Below are positions 34,405 to 42,864 of a stretch of DNA of 64,000 nt, piece by piece (position 1 is the stretch's first letter; every line of letters starts with the position of its first letter). The translations under genes were made by a program, and so were the position numbers. Origin of the DNA: Alkalibacter saccharofermentans DSM 14828 (GTDB lineage Bacteria > Bacillota > Clostridia > Eubacteriales > Alkalibacteraceae); assembly GCF_900128885.1 (NCBI RefSeq), contig NZ_FQTU01000010.1, positions 1-64,000 of the forward strand, read 5' to 3'. The notes below the pieces were generated by a model. The model was given only the letters and a program-made list of their open reading frames with translations. It was not told the DNA's origin and ran no database searches.

Positions 34405-35154
34405 TTATAAACCTAGCATTTTTTTCATATCGTAAAGTCCGTTTTTTTGAACGGCGATGTATCTAGCAGCCTCCACCGCTCCTTTAGCAAACACCTTTTT
34501 TGAAGTCGCAGTGTGCTTGATTTCGATATTTTCATCGTCACCTGCGTACAAAACGGTGTGTTCGCCTGCGATAGTACCACCTCTTACGGCGTGTATTCCA
34601 AGCTCTTTGTCCTGGCGTTTGGCAGAGGTGCCTTCACGGCCGTAAGTAAAAGTGAATTTTTCTGCTGCGCTTTCGTTTATCGCATTTGCGAGCATCAGTG
34701 CCGTACCGCTTGGAGCATCAACTTTTTTGTTGTGGTGTTTTTCGATTATTTCAATATCAAAGCCTTGCAACATCTTTTCAGCTTGTGATACAAGCCCGAG
34801 AAGGACATTGACTCCTATGGACATGTTTGCTGTCCTAAATACCGGTATTGACTTCGATAGTTCTTTTAATCGATCTTCATCAGTTTGACTCAATCCGGTA
34901 GTAGCCATTACCAATGGTATTTTTTTGTCTTCTGCAAAATCGACTATTTTGTCGAATGCGCTGAAGTGTGAAAAGTCGATGATCGCATCAATCTTTTCTT
35001 GTACATCTTCCAGTTCGGTATAAACGGTAAAGGGGCTGTCAGGCGATTGTGACGAGTCAAACCCGGCAACTATTTCCATGTCATCCCTCTCAGCTACGAG
35101 AGATGATATGGTTTTTCCCATTCCACCGTTGCATCCACTGAGTAAAATTTTCAT
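34405..35154 (-). CDS. dapB: Dihydrodipicolinate reductase
   Basis: A 249-residue NAD(P)H-dependent enzyme. It shows a nucleotide-binding start ILLSGCNGGMGKTIS, the MATTGLSQ and TANMSIGVN blocks, and the family signature EIIEKHHNKKVDAPSGTALM with the catalytic His-His and Lys. It follows dapA by 15 bases in the operon. Length is normal. Confidence 0.95.
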   Translation of the reverse strand: MKILLSGCNGGMGKTISSLVAERDDMEIVAGFDSSQSPDSPFTVYTELEDVQEKIDAIIDFSHFSAFDKIVDFAEDKKIPLVMATTGLSQTDEDRLKELSKSIPVFRTANMSIGVNVLLGLVSQAEKMLQGFDIEIIEKHHNKKVDAPSGTALMLANAINESAAEKFTFTYGREGTSAKRQDKELGIHAVRGGTIAGEHTVLYAGDDENIEIKHTATSKKVFAKGAVEAARYIAVQKNGLYDMKKMLGL

Positions 35155-35169
35155 TTTGTTTCCTCCAAA

Positions 35170-36048
35170 TTAAAGTATTCCGTAAGCTTTCATCTCTGAT
35201 TCAAGAATCTTCAAATGATCCTCTTCCATTTCTGTCAAAGGCATTCTAACTTCTCCCGTGTCCATTCCCATTAGCTTTAAAGCAGCTTTTATAGGTATGG
35301 GATTTGCTTCAATGAACAATGCATCATTTAGGCCATTCATCTTAAGTTGAAGACTAAGGCTGCCTTTTACGTCTCCGGAGAGGTATTTTGCAACCATGTC
35401 ATGCATGTCTTTAGGAATTATATTTGCACTGACGCTGATGACTCCGATGCCGCCGAGAGATAGGATAGGCACCACCTGATTGTCATTTCCCGAATAAATG
35501 GCAAAATCTTCCCCGCACAATCTAGCTATTTCAGCTACTTGCAATATGTCTCCGCTAGCTTCTTTAACAGCGGTTATGTTTTTTATCTTTGACAATTCAA
35601 CCATGGTGTCAACGCTAATGTTAAGGCCCGTTCGGCTGGGAACATTGTAGACTATGACAGGGCATGATACGCTGCTTGCAACTGCTTCGAAATGCTTGAC
35701 GATACCCTTTTGAGTACCCTTGTTGTAGTAGGGGTTCATAACAAGTACTGCGTCGGCTCCCACTTGGTCTGCATATTTTGACATCTCAACAGCGTGGAAG
35801 GTGCTGTTGCTTCCGGTGCCTGCAATGACTGGTATCCTGCCTTTAACTACGTCTACTGCAAACTTGATCTCATCTTGCTGCTCCTCGTCAGAGAGGCAAG
35901 GCGTCTCACCTGTAGTCCCACAAATAATGATTGCATCGGTGCCTTCTTTGATGTGCCATTCAATCAGTTGCTCTAGCCTCGGATAATCTATTTTGTTGTC
36001 TTTAAATGGTGTTACGATTGCTACTCCTGATCCTTTAAATACACTCAT
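35170..36048 (-). CDS. dapA: 4-hydroxy-tetrahydrodipicolinate synthase
   Basis: A 292-residue TIM-barrel lyase condensing pyruvate with aspartate semialdehyde. [13 protein letters not shown] lies near residue 45, the Tyr in [11 protein letters not shown] (about 135) and the Schiff-base lysine in [10 protein letters not shown] (about 162) are present, and [12 protein letters not shown] follows. It begins 4 bases after asd ends, so the two are translationally close. Confidence 0.96.
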   Translation of the reverse strand: MSVFKGSGVAIVTPFKDNKIDYPRLEQLIEWHIKEGTDAIIICGTTGETPCLSDEEQQDEIKFAVDVVKGRIPVIAGTGSNSTFHAVEMSKYADQVGADAVLVMNPYYNKGTQKGIVKHFEAVASSVSCPVIVYNVPSRTGLNISVDTMVELSKIKNITAVKEASGDILQVAEIARLCGEDFAIYSGNDNQVVPILSLGGIGVISVSANIIPKDMHDMVAKYLSGDVKGSLSLQLKMNGLNDALFIEANPIPIKAALKLMGMDTGEVRMPLTEMEEDHLKILESEMKAYGIL

Positions 36049-36052
36049 ATCA

Positions 36053-37057
36053 TCACCTGCTTAATAAATTATTTTTAATTAGCAATTCTGCAATTTGAAC
36101 AGCGTTGGCAGCTGCACCTTTTCTGATGTTGTCTGCTACTATCCAGAGATTCAAGCCGTTTTCCACGCTTTCGTCGCGTCTGATTCGGCCGACAAAAACT
36201 TCATTTTTGCCTTCTGCGTTTCTTGCCAGTGGATAAATGTTGTTGGCGACGTCGTCTTCTACCACTATGCCCGGTGAGTTTGAAAGCAAGCTGCGTATTT
36301 CTTTCAATTCAAAAGGTGTCTCGAATTCAAGGTTGACGCTTTCGCTGTGTCCATAAAATACCGGAACCCTTACCGCTGTAGCCGTGATTTTAAGTGAGTC
36401 GTCACCAAGTATTTTCTGTGTTTCTTCAATCATCTTCATTTCTTCCTTGGTGTACCCGTTGTCTAGGAACACATCGATGTGAGGAAGGCAGTTGAAGGCG
36501 ATTTGATGAGGATAAAACTCGTTTGTTCCACCCTTTACGCCCTTCTCAAGATCTTCGTAACCTTTAATGCCTGATCCTGAAACCGCTTGGTATGTGGAAT
36601 ATACAATTCTTTTGATTTTGTAATTTTCATGAAGGGGCTTTAATGCCACTACTGCTTGAATGGTTGAGCAGTTAGGGTTGGCAATAATGTTTTTGTGCCA
36701 TTTCAGATCATCCGGATTTACTTCCGGCACTACCAGTGGTACTGTAGGATCCATTCTGAATGCTGAAGAGTTGTCCACTACCACCACATTATTTTTTGCA
36801 GCGATAGGTGAAAACTTTTCGCTGGTTCCTCCGCCGGCAGAGAATATTGCAATATCAATATCTTGTTCGAATGATTTTTCAGTTAATTCTTGTACCGTAT
36901 AAGTCTTTCCCATGAAAGTCAGTTCTTCGCCCTTTGATCTAGCCGATGCCAATGGGTAAAAATTCTCAATTGGGAAATTTCTTTCTTCTAATAGTTCCAG
37001 AACCTTTCTTCCAACCATTCCAGTTGCACCGACGACGGCGACATTGTACTTTTTCAT
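36053..37057 (-). CDS. asd: Aspartate-semialdehyde dehydrogenase, first gene of the lysine operon
   Basis: The 334-residue enzyme reduces aspartyl phosphate. An NADP site [19 protein letters not shown] begins it; the catalytic Cys is in [15 protein letters not shown] (about 130), and [16 protein letters not shown] carries the conserved His. It follows the lysine riboswitch by about 70 bases, with AGGAGGT before the ATG. All of asd-dapA-dapB-dapH-lysC read in the same direction with gaps of 4-18 bases. Confidence 0.96.
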   Translation of the reverse strand: MKKYNVAVVGATGMVGRKVLELLEERNFPIENFYPLASARSKGEELTFMGKTYTVQELTEKSFEQDIDIAIFSAGGGTSEKFSPIAAKNNVVVVDNSSAFRMDPTVPLVVPEVNPDDLKWHKNIIANPNCSTIQAVVALKPLHENYKIKRIVYSTYQAVSGSGIKGYEDLEKGVKGGTNEFYPHQIAFNCLPHIDVFLDNGYTKEEMKMIEETQKILGDDSLKITATAVRVPVFYGHSESVNLEFETPFELKEIRSLLSNSPGIVVEDDVANNIYPLARNAEGKNEVFVGRIRRDESVENGLNLWIVADNIRKGAAANAVQIAELLIKNNLLSR

Positions 37058-37088
37058 TTTGATTAAAACCTCCTAAGTTTTTATGGTT

Positions 37089-37110
37089 GATCTGCTGATG
37101 CAGATTTTTT
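37089..37110 (+). terminator. Hairpin with T run pointing away from asd
   Basis: ATCTGC/GCAGAT with a 4-base loop and six Ts on the plus strand, between the riboswitch terminator and asd. Nothing is encoded on the plus strand just before it, so it would only stop antisense transcripts; on the minus strand it is a plain hairpin in the asd leader. Confidence 0.4.
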
Positions 37111-37128
37111 AAGTAAACTGCAAAACTC

Positions 37129-37370
37129 TAATAAAAAAGCTAGTTTAATATAAACTAGCTGAACGTTGACAAGACATGCATAAAAAATGTATATCTCAGG
37201 CAGTTTCAGATAGCGCTCCATCTTTTGGATGACAATTGCAAGGTTATTCACCAGGCAACCAGCATTCGAGACTTCAGGGAATCGAAAACTTCGGCATCTT
37301 ACCCTTTCATCCCAGTTCATCCGATCCTGAAACCGTTCCTGTGAGTACTTATAAAAGATGCACCTCTATC
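37129..37370 (-). ncRNA. Lysine riboswitch (L box) with terminator, controlling asd-dap-lysC
   Basis: On the minus strand the aptamer core reads AGAGGTGCATC, AAGTACTC, GGGATGAAAGGG, GATGCCGAAG, GCTGGTTGCC, TTGTCATC and GATGGAGCGCTATCTG, which are the conserved lysine-riboswitch blocks in order (about 37370 down to 37207). The expression platform is a 10-bp hairpin AGCTAGTTTA/TAAACTAGCT followed by six Ts (37160-37133). Lysine binding should stabilise this terminator and switch the operon off. Confidence 0.95.
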
Positions 37371-37524
37371 TTAAAAATATTTGATTGTCTAATAGTATAA
37401 CAAAAAGATGCAAAAAAATAAACACAATTGCGTATGTTTTTTATATTTCATTTGCGTTATAATATTACAAGTGAGTTCATTTTACATTAAAAACGACTAA
37501 AATGCAAATTTGGAGGAGGAAGTC

Positions 37525-38679
37525 ATGAAAGTAAGGGAAAATATATTAAATATGCTGGATGAAGCAATTAAAATAAGAAGAGATCTGCACATGATTCCTG
37601 AAGAGGGATATGGTGAATATAAAACAAATGCATATATAAAAAAATACTTGAAGGATTTAGGTTATGAGCCTGAAGATATTACTGATACGGGAGTCTATTT
37701 GCTGATTGAGGGAAATGACAAGGAAACAACGACAGCTTTGAGAGCGGATATGGACGGGTTGTCAGTAAGAGAGGAAACGGACGTGGATTACACATCTGTT
37801 CATGAAAGCATGATGCATGCATGTGGTCACGATGGTCACATGACTATTTTGCTTGTTTTTGCAAAGTACTTGAAGGACAATGACATAAAACCAGAAAAAA
37901 ATATCCTGCTTATTTTTCAACCAGCTGAGGAGGGACCAGGCGGAGCAAAAGCAATTGTTGAAGAGGGACTCTTATTAAGATACAATGTAGGGGAAATATT
38001 CGGATGCCATATCATGCCGGATGTAGACCAAGGCATAGTAGCAGTAAAGTCGGGGCCAATGATGGCACAGACAGGAGAGTTTTACATCGATATCAAAGGC
38101 AAAAGCTCTCATGCGGCGGTGCCTCATCAAGGAATTGATGCGGTAGTAATAGCATCCAGCATTGTGGGATCTCTTCAGACGGTAGTCAGCAGAAATATAA
38201 ATCCGGTTAAAACATCTTTGTTGTCAATTGGAACTATATCCGGGGGGGAAAGAGTCAATGTAGTAGCGAGACATGTGAGTCTTTCCGGAACGATGCGGTC
38301 TTATGAAGAAGCAGTTTACGATCAGATGAAAATGCGGGTAATTGAAATACTCAAAGGATATGAGATTGCATTTAATTGTACGATAGAATATAAATTTATA
38401 GACATGTATCCTCCTGTCACTAACGATGCGGCAGTTCATAAAAGTTTTATAGCTCTGCTTGATAAAGACGAATACAAGGAGGCTGATCCAATGATGATTG
38501 CTGAGGATTTTTCCTACTATCAAAAAGCGGTACCGGGAGTGTTTTTTTACTTGGGATCACGCAATGAAGAATTGGGATATGACTATGGACTGCATGACTG
38601 TAGATTTAATTTTGACGAGAGTATATTATTAAATGCTGTTGAGGTATATGCAAGACTTGCAGGTAGGGAGAGAAGTTGA
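37525..38679 (+). CDS. M20D amidohydrolase, possible N-acetyl-diaminopimelate deacetylase
   Basis: A 384-residue zinc/nickel hydrolase of the IAA-amino acid hydrolase group. Metal ligands are in MHACGHDGHM (about 95-104), FQPAEEGPGGAKAIVEEG (about 133-150) and the final LHDCRFNFDE; a dimerisation domain with SSHAAVPHQGIDAV lies between. Family members deacylate hippurate, indole-acetyl amino acids or N-acetyl-diaminopimelate (DapL). Next door, divergent from the lysine operon, is dapH, whose pathway needs that last deacetylase and in Bacillus has it adjacent; so a DapL role is reasonable but unproven. ATG 37525 follows GGAGGAGGA. The next gene overlaps its stop by four bases. Confidence 0.88.
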   Translation: MKVRENILNMLDEAIKIRRDLHMIPEEGYGEYKTNAYIKKYLKDLGYEPEDITDTGVYLLIEGNDKETTTALRADMDGLSVREETDVDYTSVHESMMHACGHDGHMTILLVFAKYLKDNDIKPEKNILLIFQPAEEGPGGAKAIVEEGLLLRYNVGEIFGCHIMPDVDQGIVAVKSGPMMAQTGEFYIDIKGKSSHAAVPHQGIDAVVIASSIVGSLQTVVSRNINPVKTSLLSIGTISGGERVNVVARHVSLSGTMRSYEEAVYDQMKMRVIEILKGYEIAFNCTIEYKFIDMYPPVTNDAAVHKSFIALLDKDEYKEADPMMIAEDFSYYQKAVPGVFFYLGSRNEELGYDYGLHDCRFNFDESILLNAVEVYARLAGRERS

Positions 38680-39980
38680 AATTGAAAAAGATGAATCTAA
38701 TGACCGCAGCCATTTTTATTTTACTGGTTTTCGGTCTGATAGCAGTTCCAACCCAGATATCCGCAAATGAAAACGAGGGTGTATTCAATGGCCTTTATCT
38801 TATAAGCGGGGGCGATGCAACTCTAAAAAACGTAGATATATCCATACTGGTCAACGATAAAAGCTCGTCCAGGGTAAATGCGTCATACGAGGTTGAAAAT
38901 ACAGGGGAGGAAACAATTTTTTTGTATATGGGCATGCCCTTGTCTAACGTGAACATCACTGAAGCAACATATCGCTTTACACCTTATGTATACAATTCTA
39001 GAATCGTAGCGGGAGAAATGATAAATCATCTGATAGATGGAGTGGCTCTTGATTATGCAAATTGGAGAACTTACAGCTTTGAAGTGCCCTTGAGACCGGG
39101 GGAGATTAAAACAGCAAGTATATCATATACGGTGGAGAATTATTATTCAGAAGATGGCAGGCTGGGGTTCAATATTGATTTGGAGCATATCAAGTCATGG
39201 AATAGCAAGCCGGAAAGCATAAAAGTAACTGCATCATTTAACCCCAGATCCGTTAGGATTTATAACTTTGATAATCGCTATGCGGTCAACCCCACAGAGA
39301 TGACTCCCCAGTACAGCCTTGAGTGGAGCTTTGATGAAACTGCAGATTTCAGAGATATATCCTTTAATTACTATCCGGTTGACGATAAGATAAAAGACGA
39401 GCTTGTAAAACAGAGAAGTTCAAGAATAGACGCTTTCTTGAAGGAATATGAGAACAGGGACTATGCAAAGGCCATAGAGGCGGGAAGGGAGTATATCCAG
39501 AATTCTCAGCCCACAGAAGCGCACAATTTGGTATATCTTCTAATGGCAGATTCATATGTTCAACAAAGGGAATACAACCAGGTGTTGGCAGTCTACGAAC
39601 TCATTGAATCGACAGACTTAAATTTTGGCGAGCTTCACAAACGGATTGACAACAAAATGTTGATTAACAAAATTACGGCATTGGAGAATCTCAAACGATA
39701 TGAGGAAATGTATGATCTCATAATGTATGAAAAATTAGATCCTGACCTTAACTACTACCTTGAACAATGGTTGGATGAATCTATGGCTAGAATACCTGAC
39801 AGCACGTTGGAGCGAATAGAGGAGGAAAGAAAGCCACCTACAGCTTTTGAGATGTTCGTAAGAAGATTTATAGATGGGAATTTCACGGTGATTCTAATTG
39901 CCGGCGGGATAATAGTTGCTTTGATTGTGTTTTTAATTTACTACATAAGAAAGAAAAAGAAGAAAAATTTCTTCTTTTAA
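38676..39980 (+). CDS. Unrecognised surface protein: signal peptide, beta domain, helical repeats, C-terminal membrane anchor
   Basis: I do not recognise a named family. A signal peptide covers residues about 1-30 (TAAIFILLVFGLIAVP, cut near ISANEN). Residues about 35-230 are beta-rich with NVDISILVNDKSSSRVNASY, the aromatic block DYANWRTYSFEVPLRPGEIK and a FNYYPVDDK end, resembling an extracellular Ig-like or DUF4424-type fold. Residues about 240-380 are helical and TPR-like (YAKAIEAGREYIQNSQ, VYLLMADSYVQQREYNQVLA). A single helix at about 405-428 and a Lys-rich end (RKKKKKNFFF) anchor it with the bulk outside. The TTG start overlaps the M20 stop (TTGA), suggesting translational coupling. 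Confidence 0.65.
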   Translation: MKLKKMNLMTAAIFILLVFGLIAVPTQISANENEGVFNGLYLISGGDATLKNVDISILVNDKSSSRVNASYEVENTGEETIFLYMGMPLSNVNITEATYRFTPYVYNSRIVAGEMINHLIDGVALDYANWRTYSFEVPLRPGEIKTASISYTVENYYSEDGRLGFNIDLEHIKSWNSKPESIKVTASFNPRSVRIYNFDNRYAVNPTEMTPQYSLEWSFDETADFRDISFNYYPVDDKIKDELVKQRSSRIDAFLKEYENRDYAKAIEAGREYIQNSQPTEAHNLVYLLMADSYVQQREYNQVLAVYELIESTDLNFGELHKRIDNKMLINKITALENLKRYEEMYDLIMYEKLDPDLNYYLEQWLDESMARIPDSTLERIEEERKPPTAFEMFVRRFIDGNFTVILIAGGIIVALIVFLIYYIRKKKKKNFFF

Positions 39981-39989
39981 TGGAGTGTC

Positions 39990-40736
39990 ATGTACGATAA
40001 ACTGGCTTATATTTATGATAATTTAATAAATGAAGATGTGGATTACGATAAAATGGTAAACTGGCTAGATATAAAAATAAAAGAAAAAAATATCAGCGCC
40101 AACAGTTTGCTTGAGATAGGGTGCGGCACGGGAAATGTGTCCATACCATTGTCTAAGTTGGGATACAATGTTACCGGGATGGATATTTCGGATGAAATGC
40201 TTTCTGTGGCCGATGAAAAATCTTTCGCTGAAGGATCAAGCGTCAGGTGGATGAAAGGTGATGTTTGCAATTTTGCGAACACTGAAAAGTACCATGCAGC
40301 CGTATCTTGTTTAGACACCATCAATTATATATTAGGTGAAGAAGATTTGGATAACGCCTTTAAAAATATATATAATTCCCTTGAAAAGGGAGGGGTTTTC
40401 ATTTTTGATATCAATACTAAATACAGACTTAAAGATGTTTATGGCAATCACTCATTTAATTACGTGTCAGATGATCTGTGTTATATATGGAATTGTTTTT
40501 ATGATTCAGAAAATGATATCAGCGAGTTTGAAATAGATTTTTTTGTAAAGGCAGAAGGCACTAATAATTATGAAAGGTTTGATGAAGTTCATGTGCAAAA
40601 GGCATACGAGATTGAAAAAATAAAATATATGCTTTTAAATGCAGGATTTGACAGCGTTGACGCTTATGATTTTTTATCTGAAACCCTTCCCACATCTAGA
40701 TCAGAGAAGGTTGGGATGGTTGCATTTTGCAACTAG
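39990..40736 (+). CDS. Class I SAM-dependent methyltransferase
   Basis: A 248-residue Rossmann-fold methyltransferase. Motif I is LLEIGCGTGNVSIPLSKLGY (residues about 40-59), followed by acidic loop TGMDISDEMLSVA, motif II around HAAVSCLDTINYIL and the GGVFIFDINTKYRLKD post-motif. The YDKLAYIYDNLINEDVDYDK opening is common in small-molecule methyltransferases of Firmicutes. Substrate is unknown. It begins 10 bases after the surface protein gene, so the three genes from 37525 may form one operon. Confidence 0.85.
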   Translation: MYDKLAYIYDNLINEDVDYDKMVNWLDIKIKEKNISANSLLEIGCGTGNVSIPLSKLGYNVTGMDISDEMLSVADEKSFAEGSSVRWMKGDVCNFANTEKYHAAVSCLDTINYILGEEDLDNAFKNIYNSLEKGGVFIFDINTKYRLKDVYGNHSFNYVSDDLCYIWNCFYDSENDISEFEIDFFVKAEGTNNYERFDEVHVQKAYEIEKIKYMLLNAGFDSVDAYDFLSETLPTSRSEKVGMVAFCN

Positions 40737-40764
40737 AAAACATGGAAATATCTACAAATATATT

Positions 40765-40793
40765 TTGACAAACAAAAATAATGGTGTTAAAAT
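40765..40793 (+). promoter_or_regulatory. Promoter of the cold shock gene
   Basis: TTGACA (40765-40770) and TAAAAT (40788-40793) at 17-base spacing, giving a leader of about 45 bases before the ATG at 40844. Confidence 0.7.
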
Positions 40794-40843
40794 AATATCC
40801 ATAGCAGTATATAATATTTATTTAATTTAGGAGGAATTTTTGT

Positions 40844-41044
40844 ATGACAAACGGTACTGTAAAATGGTTTAACGCTGAAAAAGGATACGGGTTTCTTTCA
40901 ACTGATGAAAGCGGAGATGTTTTCGTACACTTCTCAGCATTGCAAATGGACGGCTACAAGACTTTAAAAGAAGGACAAGAAGTGAATTTCGAAATCGTTG
41001 AAGGCGAAAAAGGCCCTCAAGCTGCTAATGTTAACATTATATAG
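40844..41044 (+). CDS. Cold shock protein (CspA family)
   Basis: A 66-residue single OB-fold RNA chaperone. RNP1 is KGYGFLST and RNP2 is DVFVHFSAL; the start [15 protein letters not shown] is classic. GGAGGAA precedes the ATG. It has its own promoter and terminator. Members melt RNA structure at low temperature or in stationary phase. Confidence 0.96.
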   Translation: MTNGTVKWFNAEKGYGFLSTDESGDVFVHFSALQMDGYKTLKEGQEVNFEIVEGEKGPQAANVNII

Positions 41045-41108
41045 TAAAGTAACAAAGTTTCTTTAAACATAGATGTACTTGGTATAAAATAACATTTAGC
41101 AATTATCG

Positions 41109-41147
41109 ATCCCTGTGTATACGTGTGCACAGGGATATGATTTTTTA
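41109..41147 (+). terminator. Terminator after the cold shock gene
   Basis: ATCCCTGTG/CACAGGGAT, 9-bp stem with a 10-base loop, followed by six Ts. Confidence 0.8.
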
Positions 41148-41217
41148 TAGAGTAATTAATCTCCGTTACATGATTTATGATATAATTTTAGTCAATTAAG
41201 GATATATGGAGGTAACG

Positions 41218-42105
41218 ATGAAAGACAATATAATAAGCTTAAAGATAGAGGATGTGTCGGCAAGGGTTTTTGCAGTTAACAGCAAAGAAGCAGTCGTTAG
41301 GATGCAACAGGTACACAATTCTTCGTATACTTCTACTGCGGCGGCGGGAAGAGTCCTGAGTGCCGCTGCCATGATGTCAATGGCTCTTAAAAGCGAGAAG
41401 GATAAGTTAAGCATACAGATAAAAAGCGATGGCCCAATTAAGGGAATAGTAGCTGTGGTAAATTCAGCGGGAGAAATCAAAATAGATATTCATCAGCCGG
41501 ACATTTATCTTCCACTGAAAGCTAATGGCAAGCTGGATGTTTCTTCAGCTGTAGGAAAAGGCACATTGACGGTGGTTAGGGATCTTGGGCTTAAAAACCC
41601 ATATGTGGGTACTGTGGATATTGTCAGCGGAGAAATAGCCGAAGATTTTACATATTACTTTGCTACTTCCGAGCAAACACCATCAGTCGTTGCATTGGGT
41701 GTTTTGCTAGGAGAAAATGACGATATCAAAGCTTCTGGAGGGTACATGATTCAACTGATGCCAGGATGTCCTGACGATGTGGTAAAATACCTGGAAGATA
41801 AAATATCGACAGCAAAATCTGTCACATCCATGCTTGAAAAAGATATGGCGCCGATGGAAATGATAAAGGCGATTTTTCCAGAAAAAAAAATCGAGCTTAT
41901 TGACAGCAAGAATTTGGAATATAAATGCGATTGCAGCAGAGACCGCTTTTGGGATGGTCTTGCCATGATAAAAAAAGAAGATGTTGAGAAGATGATATTT
42001 GAAGACGGTGGGGCAGAAGTTGTATGCCACTTCTGCAATACCAAGTATAGTTTTACTGTCGAAGAATTGAAGAAAATTATGGAAAAATCAAAAAAACAAG
42101 CATGA
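41218..42105 (+). CDS. hslO: Redox-regulated chaperone Hsp33
   Basis: 295 residues. The C-terminal zinc centre is YKCDCSRDRF and VVCHFCNTKYSF (C-X-C and C-X2-C), which releases zinc and unfolds on oxidation to activate the chaperone. The N-terminal domain has SYTSTAAAGRVLSAAAMMSM and GYMIQLMPGCPDD, usual for Hsp33. ATG 41218 follows GGAGG; an ATG at 41206 overlaps that site. In an anaerobe it would protect against oxygen and peroxide bursts. The tRNA cluster follows. Confidence 0.95.
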   Translation: MKDNIISLKIEDVSARVFAVNSKEAVVRMQQVHNSSYTSTAAAGRVLSAAAMMSMALKSEKDKLSIQIKSDGPIKGIVAVVNSAGEIKIDIHQPDIYLPLKANGKLDVSSAVGKGTLTVVRDLGLKNPYVGTVDIVSGEIAEDFTYYFATSEQTPSVVALGVLLGENDDIKASGGYMIQLMPGCPDDVVKYLEDKISTAKSVTSMLEKDMAPMEMIKAIFPEKKIELIDSKNLEYKCDCSRDRFWDGLAMIKKEDVEKMIFEDGGAEVVCHFCNTKYSFTVEELKKIMEKSKKQA

Positions 42106-42204
42106 AAACTAGAGCAACAGATTCTAAAGACGACTCTTGAAAAGCTTGTATATCAACGGTTACAGAACATTCGCCACAATGGTAAAAAAAAAACAACAAA
42201 GCTA

Positions 42205-42233
42205 TTGACTTTGACTATTCTATGCCATATAAT
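42205..42233 (+). promoter_or_regulatory. Promoter of the tRNA cluster
   Basis: TTGACT (42205-42210) and TATAAT (42228-42233) with 17-base spacing, ending 26 bases before tRNA-Val. A second TTGACT directly follows the first. Confidence 0.75.
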
Positions 42234-42259
42234 ATTAATTGTCTCAAATTTGAGGCGAT

Positions 42260-42335
42260 GGTCGCATAGCTCAGCTGGGAGAGCACCTGCCTTACAAGCA
42301 GGGGGTCATAGGTTCGAGCCCTATTGCGACCACCA
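42260..42335 (+). tRNA. tRNA-Val (TAC)
   Basis: Acceptor GGTCGCA/TGCGACC, D arm AGCTCAGCTGGGAGAGC, anticodon loop CTTACAA with TAC, T loop GGTTCGAGCC, encoded CCA. It reads GTA, the specifier codon of the valS T-box. Confidence 0.97.
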
Positions 42336-42374
42336 TTATTTAAAAAGATTCTGCATGTCAGATCTTATATATGC

Positions 42375-42451
42375 GGCCTGGTAGTTCAGTTGGTTAGAAT
42401 GCCAGCCTGTCACGCTGGAGGTCGAGGGTTCGAGTCCCTTCCAGGTCGCCA
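42375..42451 (+). tRNA. tRNA-Asp (GTC)
   Basis: Acceptor GGCCTGG/CCAGGTC (one G-U), D arm with TTCAGTTGGTTAGAA, anticodon loop CTGTCAC with GTC, T loop GGTTCGAGTCC, discriminator G and encoded CCA. Confidence 0.97.
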
Positions 42452-42532
42452 TTCATTAAATTAAGAATATGTTTTTAATGTCAACAATTGAGAAGCGAGA
42501 ACCATTATCTGTTTTATTTCAGCTGATATTCA

Positions 42533-42608
<76 letters not shown>

Positions 42609-42635
42609 TTAGTGTTTCAATTTGATAGTACACAT

Positions 42636-42710
42636 GCGAAAGTGGCTCAGTGGTAGAGCATCGCCTTGCCAAGGCGAGGGTCGCGGGTTCAAATCCCGTC
42701 TTTCGCTCCA
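42636..42710 (+). tRNA. tRNA-Gly (GCC)
   Basis: Acceptor GCGAAAG/CTTTCGC, D arm GGCTCAGTGGTAGAGC, anticodon loop TTGCCAA with GCC, T loop GGTTCAAATCC, encoded CCA. Confidence 0.97.
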
Positions 42711-42714
42711 TAAT

Positions 42715-42788
42715 GGCGGCATAGCCAAGTGGTAAGGCACGGGACTGCAACTCCCTTACCCCCAGTTCAAATCTGGGTGCCGCCTCCA
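42715..42788 (+). tRNA. tRNA-Cys (GCA)
   Basis: Acceptor GGCGGCA/TGCCGCC, anticodon loop CTGCAAC with GCA, T loop AGTTCAAATCT, discriminator T and encoded CCA. It lies only 4 bases after tRNA-Gly. Confidence 0.97.
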
Positions 42789-42815
42789 AATAAAAATACA
42801 TATTTTAATATAATA

Positions 42816-42843
42816 AAAACCCACTGATATCAGTGGGTTTTTA
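42816..42843. terminator. Terminator after the tRNA cluster, shared with the converging ice-binding-like gene
   Basis: AAAACCCACTG/CAGTGGGTTTT around ATAT, an 11-bp stem with T runs on both strands. Confidence 0.85.
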
Positions 42844-42864
42844 TATTTGTATTATGTTGAAGTT

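Noticed and set aside
37081..37320. 79-codon minus-strand ORF between asd and the M20 gene
   Set aside because: It lies wholly in the lysine riboswitch aptamer and expression platform.
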